Shown one piece after another: positions 15,401-22,826 of a DNA stretch of 43,480 nt (its first letter is position 1; each line of letters starts with the position of its first letter). Made by a program: the position numbers and the translations under genes. Location: positions 1 to 43,480 of the forward strand of contig NZ_JAWRCU010000030.1 of the NCBI RefSeq assembly GCF_033542235.1, read 5' to 3'. The notes beneath the pieces are model-generated. The model made no database searches, was not told where the DNA came from, and saw only the letters and a program-made list of their open reading frames with translations. The DNA is from JAWRCU01 sp033542235. GTDB lineage: Bacteria; Pseudomonadota; Alphaproteobacteria; Rhizobiales; Rhizobiaceae.

Positions 15401-18260
15401 CCGCTTGTGCTGCGAGCGAACGGGCGTTCTCTTGCGCGCGGCCCGCCAACTGACGATCGGCCTCGTCAAAGGCGCGGGCAATATCCGCTGCCCGCACGAT
15501 CAGCGCATTTGCGGTCTGCTCGGCGCGTTCCGCAATCCTGCGGTCGGCATCGTTGAAGGCGTTGCCCGCTTCCTGGGTGAGCGCCGTGGTGACCTCGAGC
15601 ACCTTCTCGCGCAGTGCGCCTGCGACTACCACCGCGCTCCGCTCCAGCGCGTTGCGCACATTGTCGACACCCGCCGCGAGCGCCCGCTCCATGGTGCCTG
15701 TGCGCTCCTCGATCACTCCCGTCTGCCGGCGGAAGGCATCTTCGATCCTGGTCACGTCTGCCGCGAGCACTTCGGAAATCTCGGTGCGGCGATCGGCAAG
15801 CGCCTTGATGTGCCCTTGCACGACCTCATCGAGTTCGCCGCGCGCTTCCAGGATCTTGCGCATGTCGTCCTCGAGTGCGCGAGCCAGCATGTTGCGGCCA
15901 TCGGCCAGCTTGCCGACGTGACCGGTGACTGCCTCGTCGATCGCCGTACGGCTTTGATTGACCGATTCAAGATCGGCCTCGAGGGCGCGGGTAAGGATGT
16001 CCCGACCCTGAGCAAGCTTCTCGACCTGTCCGGCGACGAGGCCGTCGATGCTGGCGCGGCTCTCGGCAAGCTTCTTCAGGTCGGCCTCGAGGGCGCGAGT
16101 GAGGATGTCGCGGCCCTGGGCAAGCTTCTCGACCTGTCCCGCGACAAGGCCGTCGATGCTCGCACGGCTCTCGGCGAGTTTGGCAAGGTCGGCCTCAAGC
16201 GCTCGAGTGAGGATCGAGCGGCCCTCGGAAAGCTTGCCGACATGCCCCGCGATCATGTCATCGATGTTCGACTTTGTCTGGTCGAACGTCTGCAGATCAT
16301 CAGCGAGCGCACGCGTAAGGTTCTCGCGGCCGGCATTGAGGCGGGCAAGCTGGTTCTCCAGCGCCTGGTCGATGCTGGAGCGCGTCTCCGCAACTTTGCG
16401 CAGATCCTCTTCGACCGCGCGTGACAGCATTGCACGGCCCTCGGCGAGCTTCTGCACGTGCTCCCCGACAATACCTTCGATGGAAACCCGATCGTCGGCA
16501 AATTTCTGCAGGTCCTCGTTGAGCGCAAGCGACATGCGCTCGCGGCTCTCGGCCAGCTTCCGGGAATGCTCCTCGATCGCCTCGTCGATGCCGGCCCGCG
16601 CCTCCGAGAGGCGCTGGATATCGGCATCGAAAGCGCGGGAAACGACGTCCCGGGCCGCATTGAGGCGGCCGGCGAAATCGCTCACGCGGCCTTCGAGCAT
16701 GGCTGCCGTCGAATCGACGATGCCGGCCATTTCGGAACCGATGCGGGTCTTGCCTTCCTCGATCATGTCGGCAAGCGTCTGCCGGCTGTCTGTAAAGGTC
16801 GCCGAGATCTCGCGGGCGCGCTCGACCAGCGTCTCATTGATTTGGCGTGCGCGCGCCTCGAGCGCTGCGTTGAGCTTCTGCGTGCCTGTGTCGAGCGCCT
16901 CGGCGCGCGTCTGGAACTCGCTGATCAGTGCCTGACCGCGTTCAGCCAAAGTGTTTTCTATGTCGCGCAGCCGGCTCTCGAACTCGGTGTTGAGCTCGCG
17001 CGTCGCGCCGCCGAGCAGCGAGACCATGCCCGTCGTGCGCTCGTTGAGCATATCGGAGAGCGAGCGGGTCGCGTCGTCCGTGCTCTGAGTCAGTTTGGCG
17101 ATGCGCGTGTCCAGCAGGCTCGCGAACGCCTCGCCCGAAGTCGAGATTCGGTCGGAAATCGTATCCATTCGCTGGTCGATGGATTCGTAGATCGAATTGC
17201 CGCTCTCGTTGATTCGGTCGATCAGCGTGTCGCCGGAATTGGTGATCGTCATCGACAATTTGGTCGAGGCCGAAAGGATCGAATCACGGATGATGTCGCT
17301 CACCGAACTGATCTCTTCGCGCAGCGTCTCATGCGCACCGGTGATGGAGGCACGCACGCGCTCCGAGTGGCTCACAACGGCATCGCGTTCCTGCCCGAGA
17401 CCGTCGACGAGCGTACGGATACGCGCTTCATTTTGGGCATAGGCGCGCTCCAGCTCGTTGACCTCGGTATGGACCAGAGTTTCGAGTTCCACTGCGCGCG
17501 CCAGCGTGCGCTCGATCCCTTCGCCCATCGCGGCAACTTCGCGGCGGACAGCCTGCCCGACCATCATGACGCGGTCCTGGGCAAGTGATTCGGGTTCGGC
17601 GAGCCGGAAGGCGACTTCCGTCATCGATTGTGCCGCAATACGCATGTCCTGCGCGCGGCGCACCATCACGGCGAAGCCCCAGAACAGGATGATCGGAATG
17701 ATGATGCCGAGCGCGAGCCCGATAAGGGCGGGCTGGGCGAGTAGCGCCTCGACGGAGCGGACCTTCAAGACGTCCGGGCCGAGCAGGAGACGGGCAAGCA
17801 CCACGCCGCCGCTGACCCAGACGACGGAGAGCAGCGCCACCATCCAATAGACGCTGTTCGAGCCGCGGCGGCTGATTGCGCGCTTGAAAGCCCGGAAATC
17901 CCTCTGGCGGTCGTCATTGGCGGGCGACAGCCCGGCCGGCTGCAGCGGCTGCTGCTCGGGCGTCGAGGGCTGCCAATCATTGGCCGGCTTGCTTTGAGAT
18001 GCGCCGCCGTTCAGCGCCCTTGCGCCGTTCTGCTGTTTGGCAGCAGGAGCAGGCGGAGGATTAGGCGCTGCGGCCTGATTCTTGCCGCTTTCCCTCGCGA
18101 GCTCGTCTGCCGCTTGCGAGATCTGGGCTTCGAGGTCCTCCATCGAAGCAGCGATGTCCAGATCTTCACCGCTACCGATCAAGTCGAGATCGAGGGCCTC
18201 TTCGAGTTCTTTCGCGACGTCATTATCCAGATTCTTCGTGGTCGTCGGTTTTTGCGCCAT
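12435..18260 (-). CDS. Giant membrane-anchored coiled-coil protein, growth pole ring protein (GPR/RgsE)-like
   Basis: This is a 1,941-residue protein. Residues 1-130 are cytoplasmic, acidic then Pro/Gln-rich; two membrane helices lie at about 137-159 and 178-200. A roughly 1,600-residue almost entirely helical region follows, with 36-residue repeats (about 557-830) and 29-residue repeats (about 930-1275). A conserved-looking globular C-terminus occupies about 1830-1941 (VDIARAIDHEASIELWDRYRRGE...). The size, membrane anchor and apolipoprotein-like repeats match the Agrobacterium growth pole ring protein and Sinorhizobium RgsE, which organise polar cell-wall growth; orthology is my inference. 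ATG 18260 is preferred over an upstream start at 18311 because the acidic N-terminus begins there. It is divergent from an Hpt-domain gene. Similar large helical proteins of other function cannot be excluded. Confidence 0.75.
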   Translation of the reverse strand: MAQKPTTTKNLDNDVAKELEEALDLDLIGSGEDLDIAASMEDLEAQISQAADELARESGKNQAAAPNPPPAPAAKQQNGARALNGGASQSKPANDWQPSTPEQQPLQPAGLSPANDDRQRDFRAFKRAISRRGSNSVYWMVALLSVVWVSGGVVLARLLLGPDVLKVRSVEALLAQPALIGLALGIIIPIILFWGFAVMVRRAQDMRIAAQSMTEVAFRLAEPESLAQDRVMMVGQAVRREVAAMGEGIERTLARAVELETLVHTEVNELERAYAQNEARIRTLVDGLGQERDAVVSHSERVRASITGAHETLREEISSVSDIIRDSILSASTKLSMTITNSGDTLIDRINESGNSIYESIDQRMDTISDRISTSGEAFASLLDTRIAKLTQSTDDATRSLSDMLNERTTGMVSLLGGATRELNTEFESRLRDIENTLAERGQALISEFQTRAEALDTGTQKLNAALEARARQINETLVERAREISATFTDSRQTLADMIEEGKTRIGSEMAGIVDSTAAMLEGRVSDFAGRLNAARDVVSRAFDADIQRLSEARAGIDEAIEEHSRKLAESRERMSLALNEDLQKFADDRVSIEGIVGEHVQKLAEGRAMLSRAVEEDLRKVAETRSSIDQALENQLARLNAGRENLTRALADDLQTFDQTKSNIDDMIAGHVGKLSEGRSILTRALEADLAKLAESRASIDGLVAGQVEKLAQGRDILTRALEADLKKLAESRASIDGLVAGQVEKLAQGRDILTRALEADLESVNQSRTAIDEAVTGHVGKLADGRNMLARALEDDMRKILEARGELDEVVQGHIKALADRRTEISEVLAADVTRIEDAFRRQTGVIEERTGTMERALAAGVDNVRNALERSAVVVAGALREKVLEVTTALTQEAGNAFNDADRRIAERAEQTANALIVRAADIARAFDEADRQLAGRAQENARSLAAQAAETATMLAARAGDIVRGFDDADQRLGARISESAEALATRAAELSGIFDAVDQRLADRISASDATLSSRADAIVRSFEEADGRLAERVSSTADAIAGRAAELGNIFEAADDRLAARVKESAEAIAGRASELGRLFETADERLAARVDRTATAIAGRAAELGTIFEAADQRLAARVDETAGAIAGRAAELGNIFEAADQRLAARVDETAGAIAGRAAELGSIFETADQRLAARVEETAGAIAGRAAELGSIFEAADQRLAARVDKTAGAIAGRAAELGNIFEAADQRLAARVDETAGAIVGRAGELGRIFEEVDRQIAARVNESAETLGARANDVVGVFEHAEQKIAARTHITSAELTNRARAIEEALTTADQRIAESAAQAAARVAGQVDEAQRRLSYSADAMAQQIGEQVSQAETQLVSRANVIAQTFAAVGDHIGKSTNEAAKTIGVNTRELNAMLAARSAELNKILDETARPLVERFTDSGGELQKSLEAATQQATERLRTENAALVNAMANRTAETLAAVDSARHTLSENITDLIGRLAASSSQLSVLVEAAKENLLGVDEKLSVTTDKFSTTTDKAAQTFASSARLMDTNTTRLTELSQSALREVAAIASRFDEHGRLLSNASNLISAAQSNLEHTLERQSSLEDLAVGLVQKSEDLERVMKSFENLVGSALEKAEGRTLESTEKMRDSINQVVEAATKRFSDATEDMRRTAAAIRTELEETRAELKKGVIDMPVEAKESTTAIRRAVTEQINALKELSDIVAKSGRVYDVSDRNSQPRAAPAQPTLRNPEQPRRQNSPAAERRAPTEQPLRGTLELERPAETAPTRNGNSQPQSGWVRDLLRGASREEDEVAVAAEPAPRPATPQRSPIHVVESLNSLSVDIARAIDHEASIELWDRYRRGERDVFTRRLYTLKGQQTFDDIRRKYQSDAEFRSAVDRYCDDFEKLLKDIARNDRDNIMAQTYLTSDTGKVYTMLAHASGRLK
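14440..15130 (-). repeat. Eight tandem 87-bp coding repeats (29 residues each)
   Basis: Eight consecutive units of 87 bases encode the pattern AIAGRAAELGxIFEAADQRL-AARVDETAG. The middle five or six are nearly identical at DNA level, and the edge copies have diverged. Further degenerate 29-residue units continue toward the protein N-terminus to about 15480. Twenty-nine residues equals 11+11+7, a hendecad/heptad mix expected of a continuous coiled coil. Confidence 0.88.
15770..16590 (-). repeat. Tandem 108-bp coding repeats (36 residues each)
   Basis: A series of roughly eight to nine 36-residue units follows the pattern SIDGLVAGQVEKLAQGR-DILTRALEADLKKLAESR. Two adjacent copies around 16000-16200 are almost identical, the rest are diverged. 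Period and sequence differ from the 29-residue block downstream, so the protein was built from two separate repeat families. Confidence 0.8.
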
Positions 18261-18586
18261 GCCGCCGTTACCCTGTACAAACGATGCGGACAGCCATCCG
18301 ACTGCCCGCAAAGTGGCCCATTATGCACCGCCTTGCGTATCGTACTGACACAGCCGGGTAAAGGAAACCTTCATTCCGCCACATGTGTAAAACTTTAAAG
18401 ATACGGTTAACACCGCATCGATTTGCCGGCCTTTTGATGCCCGTTTGCCGCACCAGAAAAATTAACCTGATTTGCACCTGCTCGACCTAAGCAGGCTCAG
18501 CAGAATTTTCCCATGATTGCACTGTAAGACCCCCCGCGACAGGCAAAGCGTGCCGGGTTCTTGGGGTGAGTGCGAGGAGTTGATTG
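18261..18586. other. Divergent promoter region between the giant coiled-coil gene and the Hpt gene
   Basis: This 326-base region must carry both promoters. It contains TTAA at 18395-18398 and 18407-18410 with an 8-base spacer (the CtrA consensus is TTAA-N7-TTAA, so this is one base off) inside AT-rich DNA, and a further TTAA near 18462. No other element is recognisable. Confidence 0.4.
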
Positions 18587-18961
18587 ATGTTTCCGCGTAG
18601 TTCCGCCGCTGCGGCGTTTGCGATGCCGGGCGGCGAGGGGTCCGCTGCTCCCCGTGCCCGGCCAGTCGATCTTTCCCATCTCGCGAAGCAGACGCTGGGA
18701 GATCGCGCTCTCGAGCAGGAGGTACTTCGGCTTTTCGTGCATCAGGCGCTTGCCGTGCGCGACCAGATCGCCGAGGTGACGATGCCGGAGCGTCTGCGGC
18801 TTTGCCACTCGCTGAAAGGCTCGGCGCGCGGCATCGGCGCGTTTGGTGTCGCCAATTGCCTCGCCGAGATCGAGGCGAAGCCCGATGACAAGCAGCTGTT
18901 GAAGCGGCTTTCCTCTCTGATTGACGAGGTTCGCGACTTCATCGCTGCGATCAGCCGCTGA
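18587..18961 (+). CDS. Hpt (histidine phosphotransfer) domain protein
   Basis: This 124-residue protein has a disordered Ala/Pro-rich N-terminus (1-28) and a single Hpt four-helix domain (about 30-124). The phosphorylatable histidine is His74 in the motif LCHSLKGSARGIGA. Hpt proteins relay phosphoryl groups between hybrid kinases and response regulators. It is distinct from ChpT, the usual CckA partner, so its kinase and target are unknown. A good GAGGAG lies 7 bases before ATG 18587. It is divergent from the growth-pole-like gene, and a shared role in pole or cell-cycle signalling is only suggested by position. Confidence 0.88.
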   Translation: MFPRSSAAAAFAMPGGEGSAAPRARPVDLSHLAKQTLGDRALEQEVLRLFVHQALAVRDQIAEVTMPERLRLCHSLKGSARGIGAFGVANCLAEIEAKPDDKQLLKRLSSLIDEVRDFIAAISR

Positions 18962-19024
18962 TTTTCCCCTTGTCCGAAGTGCCTGCAATTTTTTGCGACG
19001 CTGACCCCCCGTGGGGATCATGCT

Positions 19025-19681
19025 CTACCCCGAGGCGCTGGCGATTCGCTGAATGGCGGTGGCGTTCTCGAGCCCTTCGGCAAGCCGCCTGCGGATGGTC
19101 TCCGCGCACTCCTGCGGGCTCATGACGGCGGTATCGACCTCGAGATCGTAGATGCCGGGAATGTGGACTTCCCGCTGCCAGGCGGACACCGGCTCCGGGA
19201 TGGGCTCGTCCCTGGAACCTGTCACGTAATGCCCTTCGCGCCCGGCCTGCACGACCCTTCGCCGCTCCATGATCACCTCGATCGGGCAGCGGACGCCGAC
19301 GATCAGGACAGGCAGGCCGATCAGCCTTCGGGTGCAGTCGATCAGAATGCTGCGGCGCCTTGCATAGGCCTCGTGGTGCCCGACGTCGACGACCACATTG
19401 AGGCCGAGCCGGCTGTGCGCGGCGACCGATTCATAAAGTGCGGCATAGAACGCTGCTACGAATGGTTCGAGGTCGGGCCTTTCGCCGCCTGGCCTGAGGC
19501 CAATGCCCGGGCGGTAGCGCTGCGGCGTCATGTGCCGTGCGTGGACATCGACGCCGAGGTTCATCCATGGCCCGTCGAACGTTTCCTGGATGACCTCGAC
19601 GATGCTCGACTTTCCTGAGCGCGGTGCTCCGTTCAGGATGACGATCTGCCCGGTCGCGCTTGTCTTTGCCATTTCGCTCAT
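19025..19681 (-). CDS. Chloramphenicol phosphotransferase-like (CPT) P-loop kinase
   Basis: This 218-residue P-loop kinase has Walker A GAPRSGKSS (about 18-26) and the CPT-type pattern MNLGVDVHARHMTPQRYRPG, followed by the VVVDVGHHE strand and VRCPIEVIMERR. The family includes Streptomyces chloramphenicol 3-O-phosphotransferase, but most members in Gram-negative bacteria have unknown small-molecule substrates, so antibiotic resistance should not be assumed. It is divergent from the ferredoxin gene. Confidence 0.85.
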   Translation of the reverse strand: MSEMAKTSATGQIVILNGAPRSGKSSIVEVIQETFDGPWMNLGVDVHARHMTPQRYRPGIGLRPGGERPDLEPFVAAFYAALYESVAAHSRLGLNVVVDVGHHEAYARRRSILIDCTRRLIGLPVLIVGVRCPIEVIMERRRVVQAGREGHYVTGSRDEPIPEPVSAWQREVHIPGIYDLEVDTAVMSPQECAETIRRRLAEGLENATAIQRIASASG

Positions 19682-19738
19682 CGTCGCTCACAGTCGATCT
19701 TGTCGCCCGTCGGGAACTTCGGTTCGCATCTGACCGGG

Positions 19739-19763
19739 TTGGCCGGTTGATTTGGCCGGTTGA
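19739..19763. repeat. 12-bp direct repeat upstream of the ferredoxin gene
   Basis: TTGGCCGGTTGA occurs at 19739-19750 and again at 19752-19763, a 13-base period, in the 138-base interval between the divergent CPT-like and ferredoxin genes. It could be a regulator binding site or a polymerase-slippage duplication; no family is recognised. Confidence 0.6.
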
Positions 19764-19819
19764 CTTGGACAGTGGAGTCATTATGTCCGCGAGGGGCTTT
19801 CTCGGGGACCCGGGCTTCT

Positions 19820-20140
19820 ATGACCAAGATTTCCTATATAGCGTTTGATGGGACGCGCTTCGACGTCGAGGCAGAAAACGGCTCGACCGTCATGGAGAAT
19901 GCGATCCGTAACGCCGTGCCGGGTATTGAGGCGGAATGCGGCGGCGCTTGTGCGTGCGCGACCTGCCATGTCTATGTCGACGAGGCGTGGACCGACGTGG
20001 TCGGCAGCCCCGAGGCGATGGAAGAGGACATGCTCGATTTTGCCTACGACGTCAGGCCGAACTCACGGCTCTCGTGCCAGATCAAGGTGCGCGACGAGCT
20101 CGACGGCCTTGTCGTAAGCATTCCCGAACGGCAGGGCTGA
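19820..20140 (+). CDS. [2Fe-2S] ferredoxin, adrenodoxin/putidaredoxin type
   Basis: This 106-residue electron carrier has cluster ligands Cys40, Cys46, Cys49 (C-x5-C-x2-C) and Cys86, the layout of vertebrate-type/FdVI ferredoxins that serve P450s, oxygenases or Fe-S assembly. Cys44 is an additional non-ligand cysteine. I chose ATG 19820 because the beta-grasp fold begins MTKISYIAFDG; upstream in-frame sequence is unlike the family. A flavoprotein reductase gene follows after 118 bases on the same strand and is the likely electron donor. No P450 or oxygenase is encoded nearby, so the final acceptor is unknown. Confidence 0.9.
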   Translation: MTKISYIAFDGTRFDVEAENGSTVMENAIRNAVPGIEAECGGACACATCHVYVDEAWTDVVGSPEAMEEDMLDFAYDVRPNSRLSCQIKVRDELDGLVVSIPERQG

Positions 20141-20258
20141 GCCGGCGCGCCGAATTGCGGCGGTTTGCGGGTTTTCACCGACCCACCTGATGCTTTTTCC
20201 GGCATTCCGTGCCGGTTCTGAAACAGCGTCCGCGTACAAGGTTTTCGAGGATCACCTG

Positions 20259-21284
20259 ATGAGCGACATAAAGAAGACAGACGTGCTGATCGTGGGGGCA
20301 GGGCCGGTCGGTCTGTTCGCCGTGTTCGAGCTCGGGCTCCTCGACATGAAGTGCCATCTCATCGACATCCTCGACCGGCCAGGCGGGCAATGCACGGAGC
20401 TCTATCCCGAGAAGCCGATCTACGACATCCCGGCCTGGCCTACCATCTCGGCTCAGGGGCTGGTCGAGAAGCTTATGGAGCAGATCGCACCCTTCAAGCC
20501 GGAATTCACCTTCAACCGCATCGTGGCCGGCCTGGAGAAACTCGAGGACGGCACCTTCCGCGTCACCACGGACGAGGGGGAGGTGTTCGACGCGAAGGTG
20601 GTCGTCATCGCTGCCGGCGGCGGCTCCTTCCAGCCGAAGCGCCCGCCCATCCCAGGTATCGAGGCTTTCGAGGGCAAGAGCGTCTTCTATTCCGTGCGCC
20701 GCATGGAGGATTTCCGCGGCCATGACATCATGATCGTCGGCGGCGGCGATTCAGCACTCGACTGGACGCTCAATCTGCAGCCGATCGCCCGCAGTGTGAC
20801 GCTGGTCCATCGTCGCCCGGAATTCCGCGCCGCCCCGGACAGCGTCAACAAGATGTATGCGCTGCAGGAAACCAAGGAGCTCGAATTCCAGATCGGCCAG
20901 GTAACGGCGCTGACCGGCAGCAATGGCGAGCTGCGCTCAGCCACCGTGAAGGCGCCGGAAGGCGATATTGAAATACCGGTTACCCGGATGCTGCCCTTTT
21001 TCGGGCTCACCATGAAGCTCGGGCCGATCGCCGAATGGGGGCTCAACCTTCACGAGAACCTGATCAAGGTCGATACCGAGAAGTTTGAGACGTCGGTGCC
21101 CGGCATCTTCGCGGTCGGCGACATCAACTGGTATCCGGGCAAGTTGAAGCTGATCCTCTCCGGGTTCCACGAGGTTGCTTTGATGGCGCAGGCGGCCAAG
21201 CGCATCGTCAGCCCCGGCGAGCGCGTCGTCTTCCAGTATACGACCTCTTCGACCAACCTGCAGAAGAAGCTCGGAGTGGCTTGA
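20259..21284 (+). CDS. Ferredoxin-NAD(P)H reductase, thioredoxin-reductase-like type
   Basis: This 341-residue FAD enzyme moves electrons between NAD(P)H and ferredoxin. The FAD Rossmann motif is VGAGPVGLFAVFE (about 11-23), the NAD(P) loop is VGGGDSALDW (about 158-167), and the second FAD motif is AVGDINWYPGKLK (about 280-292). The CxxC of thioredoxin reductases is replaced in ALDWT, and PGGQCTELYPEKPIYDIP is characteristic of the homodimeric TrxR-like FNR group. ATG 20259 is chosen because homologues start at MSDIKKTDVLIVGAG; upstream in-frame codons lack family character. It probably forms a redox pair with the ferredoxin encoded just upstream. Confidence 0.9.
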   Translation: MSDIKKTDVLIVGAGPVGLFAVFELGLLDMKCHLIDILDRPGGQCTELYPEKPIYDIPAWPTISAQGLVEKLMEQIAPFKPEFTFNRIVAGLEKLEDGTFRVTTDEGEVFDAKVVVIAAGGGSFQPKRPPIPGIEAFEGKSVFYSVRRMEDFRGHDIMIVGGGDSALDWTLNLQPIARSVTLVHRRPEFRAAPDSVNKMYALQETKELEFQIGQVTALTGSNGELRSATVKAPEGDIEIPVTRMLPFFGLTMKLGPIAEWGLNLHENLIKVDTEKFETSVPGIFAVGDINWYPGKLKLILSGFHEVALMAQAAKRIVSPGERVVFQYTTSSTNLQKKLGVA

Positions 21285-21290
21285 GGCTAC

Positions 21291-21905
21291 TCACCCGGGC
21301 CGCTGGCCGTTGGCGATGCGTTCCATGCGGTAACGCAGAAGCCTGATGATGCGCCGCTCGAAATTGATGCCTTCGACGCGGTCGAACTCGACCTGCGCGC
21401 GGTCGTGCTTGGCGAGGATCTTCTGGGTGACCTGCTTCGCTTCGGCCTGGGCGGTCTCGCAATCGGGCTGGCGTGGGATCTTGAGGAGCGCCTGCTCGAG
21501 CTCGCGCGCATGGTTCTTGGCGATGATCACGTGACTTTCCTCATGCCGCTTGATGTCGGCTGAGAGCGTGTCCCAGATCAGTCGGACGTCGTTTTCGGCC
21601 CCACGAGGCCGCGTCCATTGCGGCAGGATGATCTTGGCCTTCACGGTCACGGACGCTTTGGCGATCGTGCAGCCTTTCGTGCCCTTGGCGTAACCGACGC
21701 GGCTGGTGAACTCCATCTGCGTCGCGCCGGGATGGCGGCGCCCGGTGGTCTTGACTTTCGGGCCGCGCACGTCGAGCTGGTTCTGAATCTCCTCCAGCGT
21801 CGACCCGCCGATCGAGAAATAGCTGTAGCTCTTCGCGACGCTGGCGGCGTCGGCGGGGGAAACAAGCCCTGCGATCAGCAAGGCGAAAATCAGCTTCGAC
21901 TTCAT
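21291..21905 (-). CDS. DUF922 family secreted Zn-dependent protease-like protein
   Basis: This 204-residue protein has a signal peptide (1-20, ending PADA) and the motif KRHEESHVIIAK (HEESH, an HExxH zinc site), preceded by a beta-rich region (YFSIGGSTLEEIQNQLDVRGP). This is the DUF922 layout, annotated as putative zinc-dependent peptidases, with no known substrate. I chose ATG 21905, which opens directly onto the signal peptide; the longer open frame up to 22109 has no recognisable start. It converges with the reductase gene (gap 6 bases) and is divergent from folK. Confidence 0.85.
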   Translation of the reverse strand: MKSKLIFALLIAGLVSPADAASVAKSYSYFSIGGSTLEEIQNQLDVRGPKVKTTGRRHPGATQMEFTSRVGYAKGTKGCTIAKASVTVKAKIILPQWTRPRGAENDVRLIWDTLSADIKRHEESHVIIAKNHARELEQALLKIPRQPDCETAQAEAKQVTQKILAKHDRAQVEFDRVEGINFERRIIRLLRYRMERIANGQRPG

Positions 21906-22013
21906 CTCTTGGCTCGATGGGCAATCTGCGCGGGACTGCGCGGGTGCGCAACGGCAAAGGAGATGCGACATCCGATAGCGCAACCGGCGTTGCATTTTTG
22001 CGACGCACAAAGC

Positions 22014-22115
22014 TAGAGCACGATGCAAGAGCGCAGTTATCCACGCTGCACTAGCTTTTTGTTTTTGCAGCATTATCTCACCCGAAAATCTGCAACTTTT
22101 CGGGACCATGCTCTA
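22014..22115. repeat. Palindromic intergenic element upstream of folK
   Basis: The terminal inverted repeats are TAGAGCA (22014-22020) and TGCTCTA (22109-22115). Inside the right part, AGCAT/ATGCT and CCCGAAAA (22081-22088) / TTTTCGGG (22097-22104) make a strong hairpin with an 8-base loop. The TAGAGCATG...CCGAAAA layout resembles short interspersed palindromes common in Mesorhizobium-type genomes. It lies across the probable folK promoter region. Confidence 0.6.
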
Positions 22116-22146
22116 GAAGCAGGATCGTGACCACAGAGGTGACTAT

Positions 22147-22662
22147 TTGTCTGGCCCGAGCAACGAACGCGTCTTTCTGGGGCTGGGAGGCAATCTCGGC
22201 GACCCGGCTTCCGCGATGGCCGCGGCGTTGCGCATTCTCCAGGACGATGAGAGCACGCAGGTTATAGCCGTCTCCTCGCTCTATCGCACGCCGCCATGGG
22301 GCAAGACCGATCAGCCTGATTTCATCAATGCCGCTGCAGAATTGTGCACCAGCCATTCGCCGCAGGATTTGCTCGAACTTTGCCTCGATGCCGAGCAGGC
22401 GCTGAAGCGTGTGCGCCGCGAGCGCTGGGGGCCCCGGGTGATCGACATCGACATTCTTCTCTTCGGTGAGCGAACCGTCCACGAGGCAAATCTCGACATC
22501 CCGCATTCGCGCATGCTGGAGCGCGCCTTCGTGATGGTGCCGCTGGCCGAGATCGCGCCCGGCCTGAGCATCGGCGACAGGCCGTTGTCGGAACATATTG
22601 CTTCGATCGACAGCTCCGGGATCGTAAAGCTGCCCGGCGGCAAGGATTGGTGGAAAGCGTAG
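22147..22662 (+). CDS. folK: 2-amino-4-hydroxy-6-hydroxymethyldihydropteridine pyrophosphokinase
   Basis: FolK transfers pyrophosphate from ATP to 6-hydroxymethyl-dihydropterin in folate synthesis. The 171-residue protein shows the family motifs LGLGGNLGDP, SLYRTPPWGKTDQPDFINAA and RWGPRVIDIDILLFGE with LDIPHSRMLERAFVMVPLAEI. The start is TTG 22147, preceded by AGAGGTG about 6 bases upstream; no in-frame ATG is better placed. folP and folB are not adjacent in this window. The palindromic element just upstream may influence its expression. Confidence 0.93.
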   Translation: MSGPSNERVFLGLGGNLGDPASAMAAALRILQDDESTQVIAVSSLYRTPPWGKTDQPDFINAAAELCTSHSPQDLLELCLDAEQALKRVRRERWGPRVIDIDILLFGERTVHEANLDIPHSRMLERAFVMVPLAEIAPGLSIGDRPLSEHIASIDSSGIVKLPGGKDWWKA

Positions 22663-22826
22663 CCGCTGTTGCCAAGCTACTGCGTCCGCGTGCTATTTGC
22701 GGTCGGGAAACTATTGCAGCAGACCGAAAACTACGTAGCGGTTTCCGGACAAATGCGGTGCGTAAGAAAAGAGATAAAGCGGCGTAGCGATTCATCTCGA
22801 TCGTACGGCGCTCTATGCGAGGCGCA

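Noticed and set aside
15405..17588. Long plus-strand open frames antisense to the giant coiled-coil gene (339 and 376 codons)
   Set aside because: They mirror the repetitive, GC-rich minus-strand gene, have no family resemblance and no ribosome binding sites. Repeats in their products only reflect repeats of the true gene.
18395..18410. Clear CtrA binding site between the giant gene and the Hpt gene
   Set aside because: TTAA halves are 8 bases apart rather than 7, so it is kept only as a weak hint in the findings, not as a called site.
19025..19681. Chloramphenicol resistance gene
   Set aside because: The CPT-like fold is common in species without such resistance; nothing in its context suggests a resistance island.
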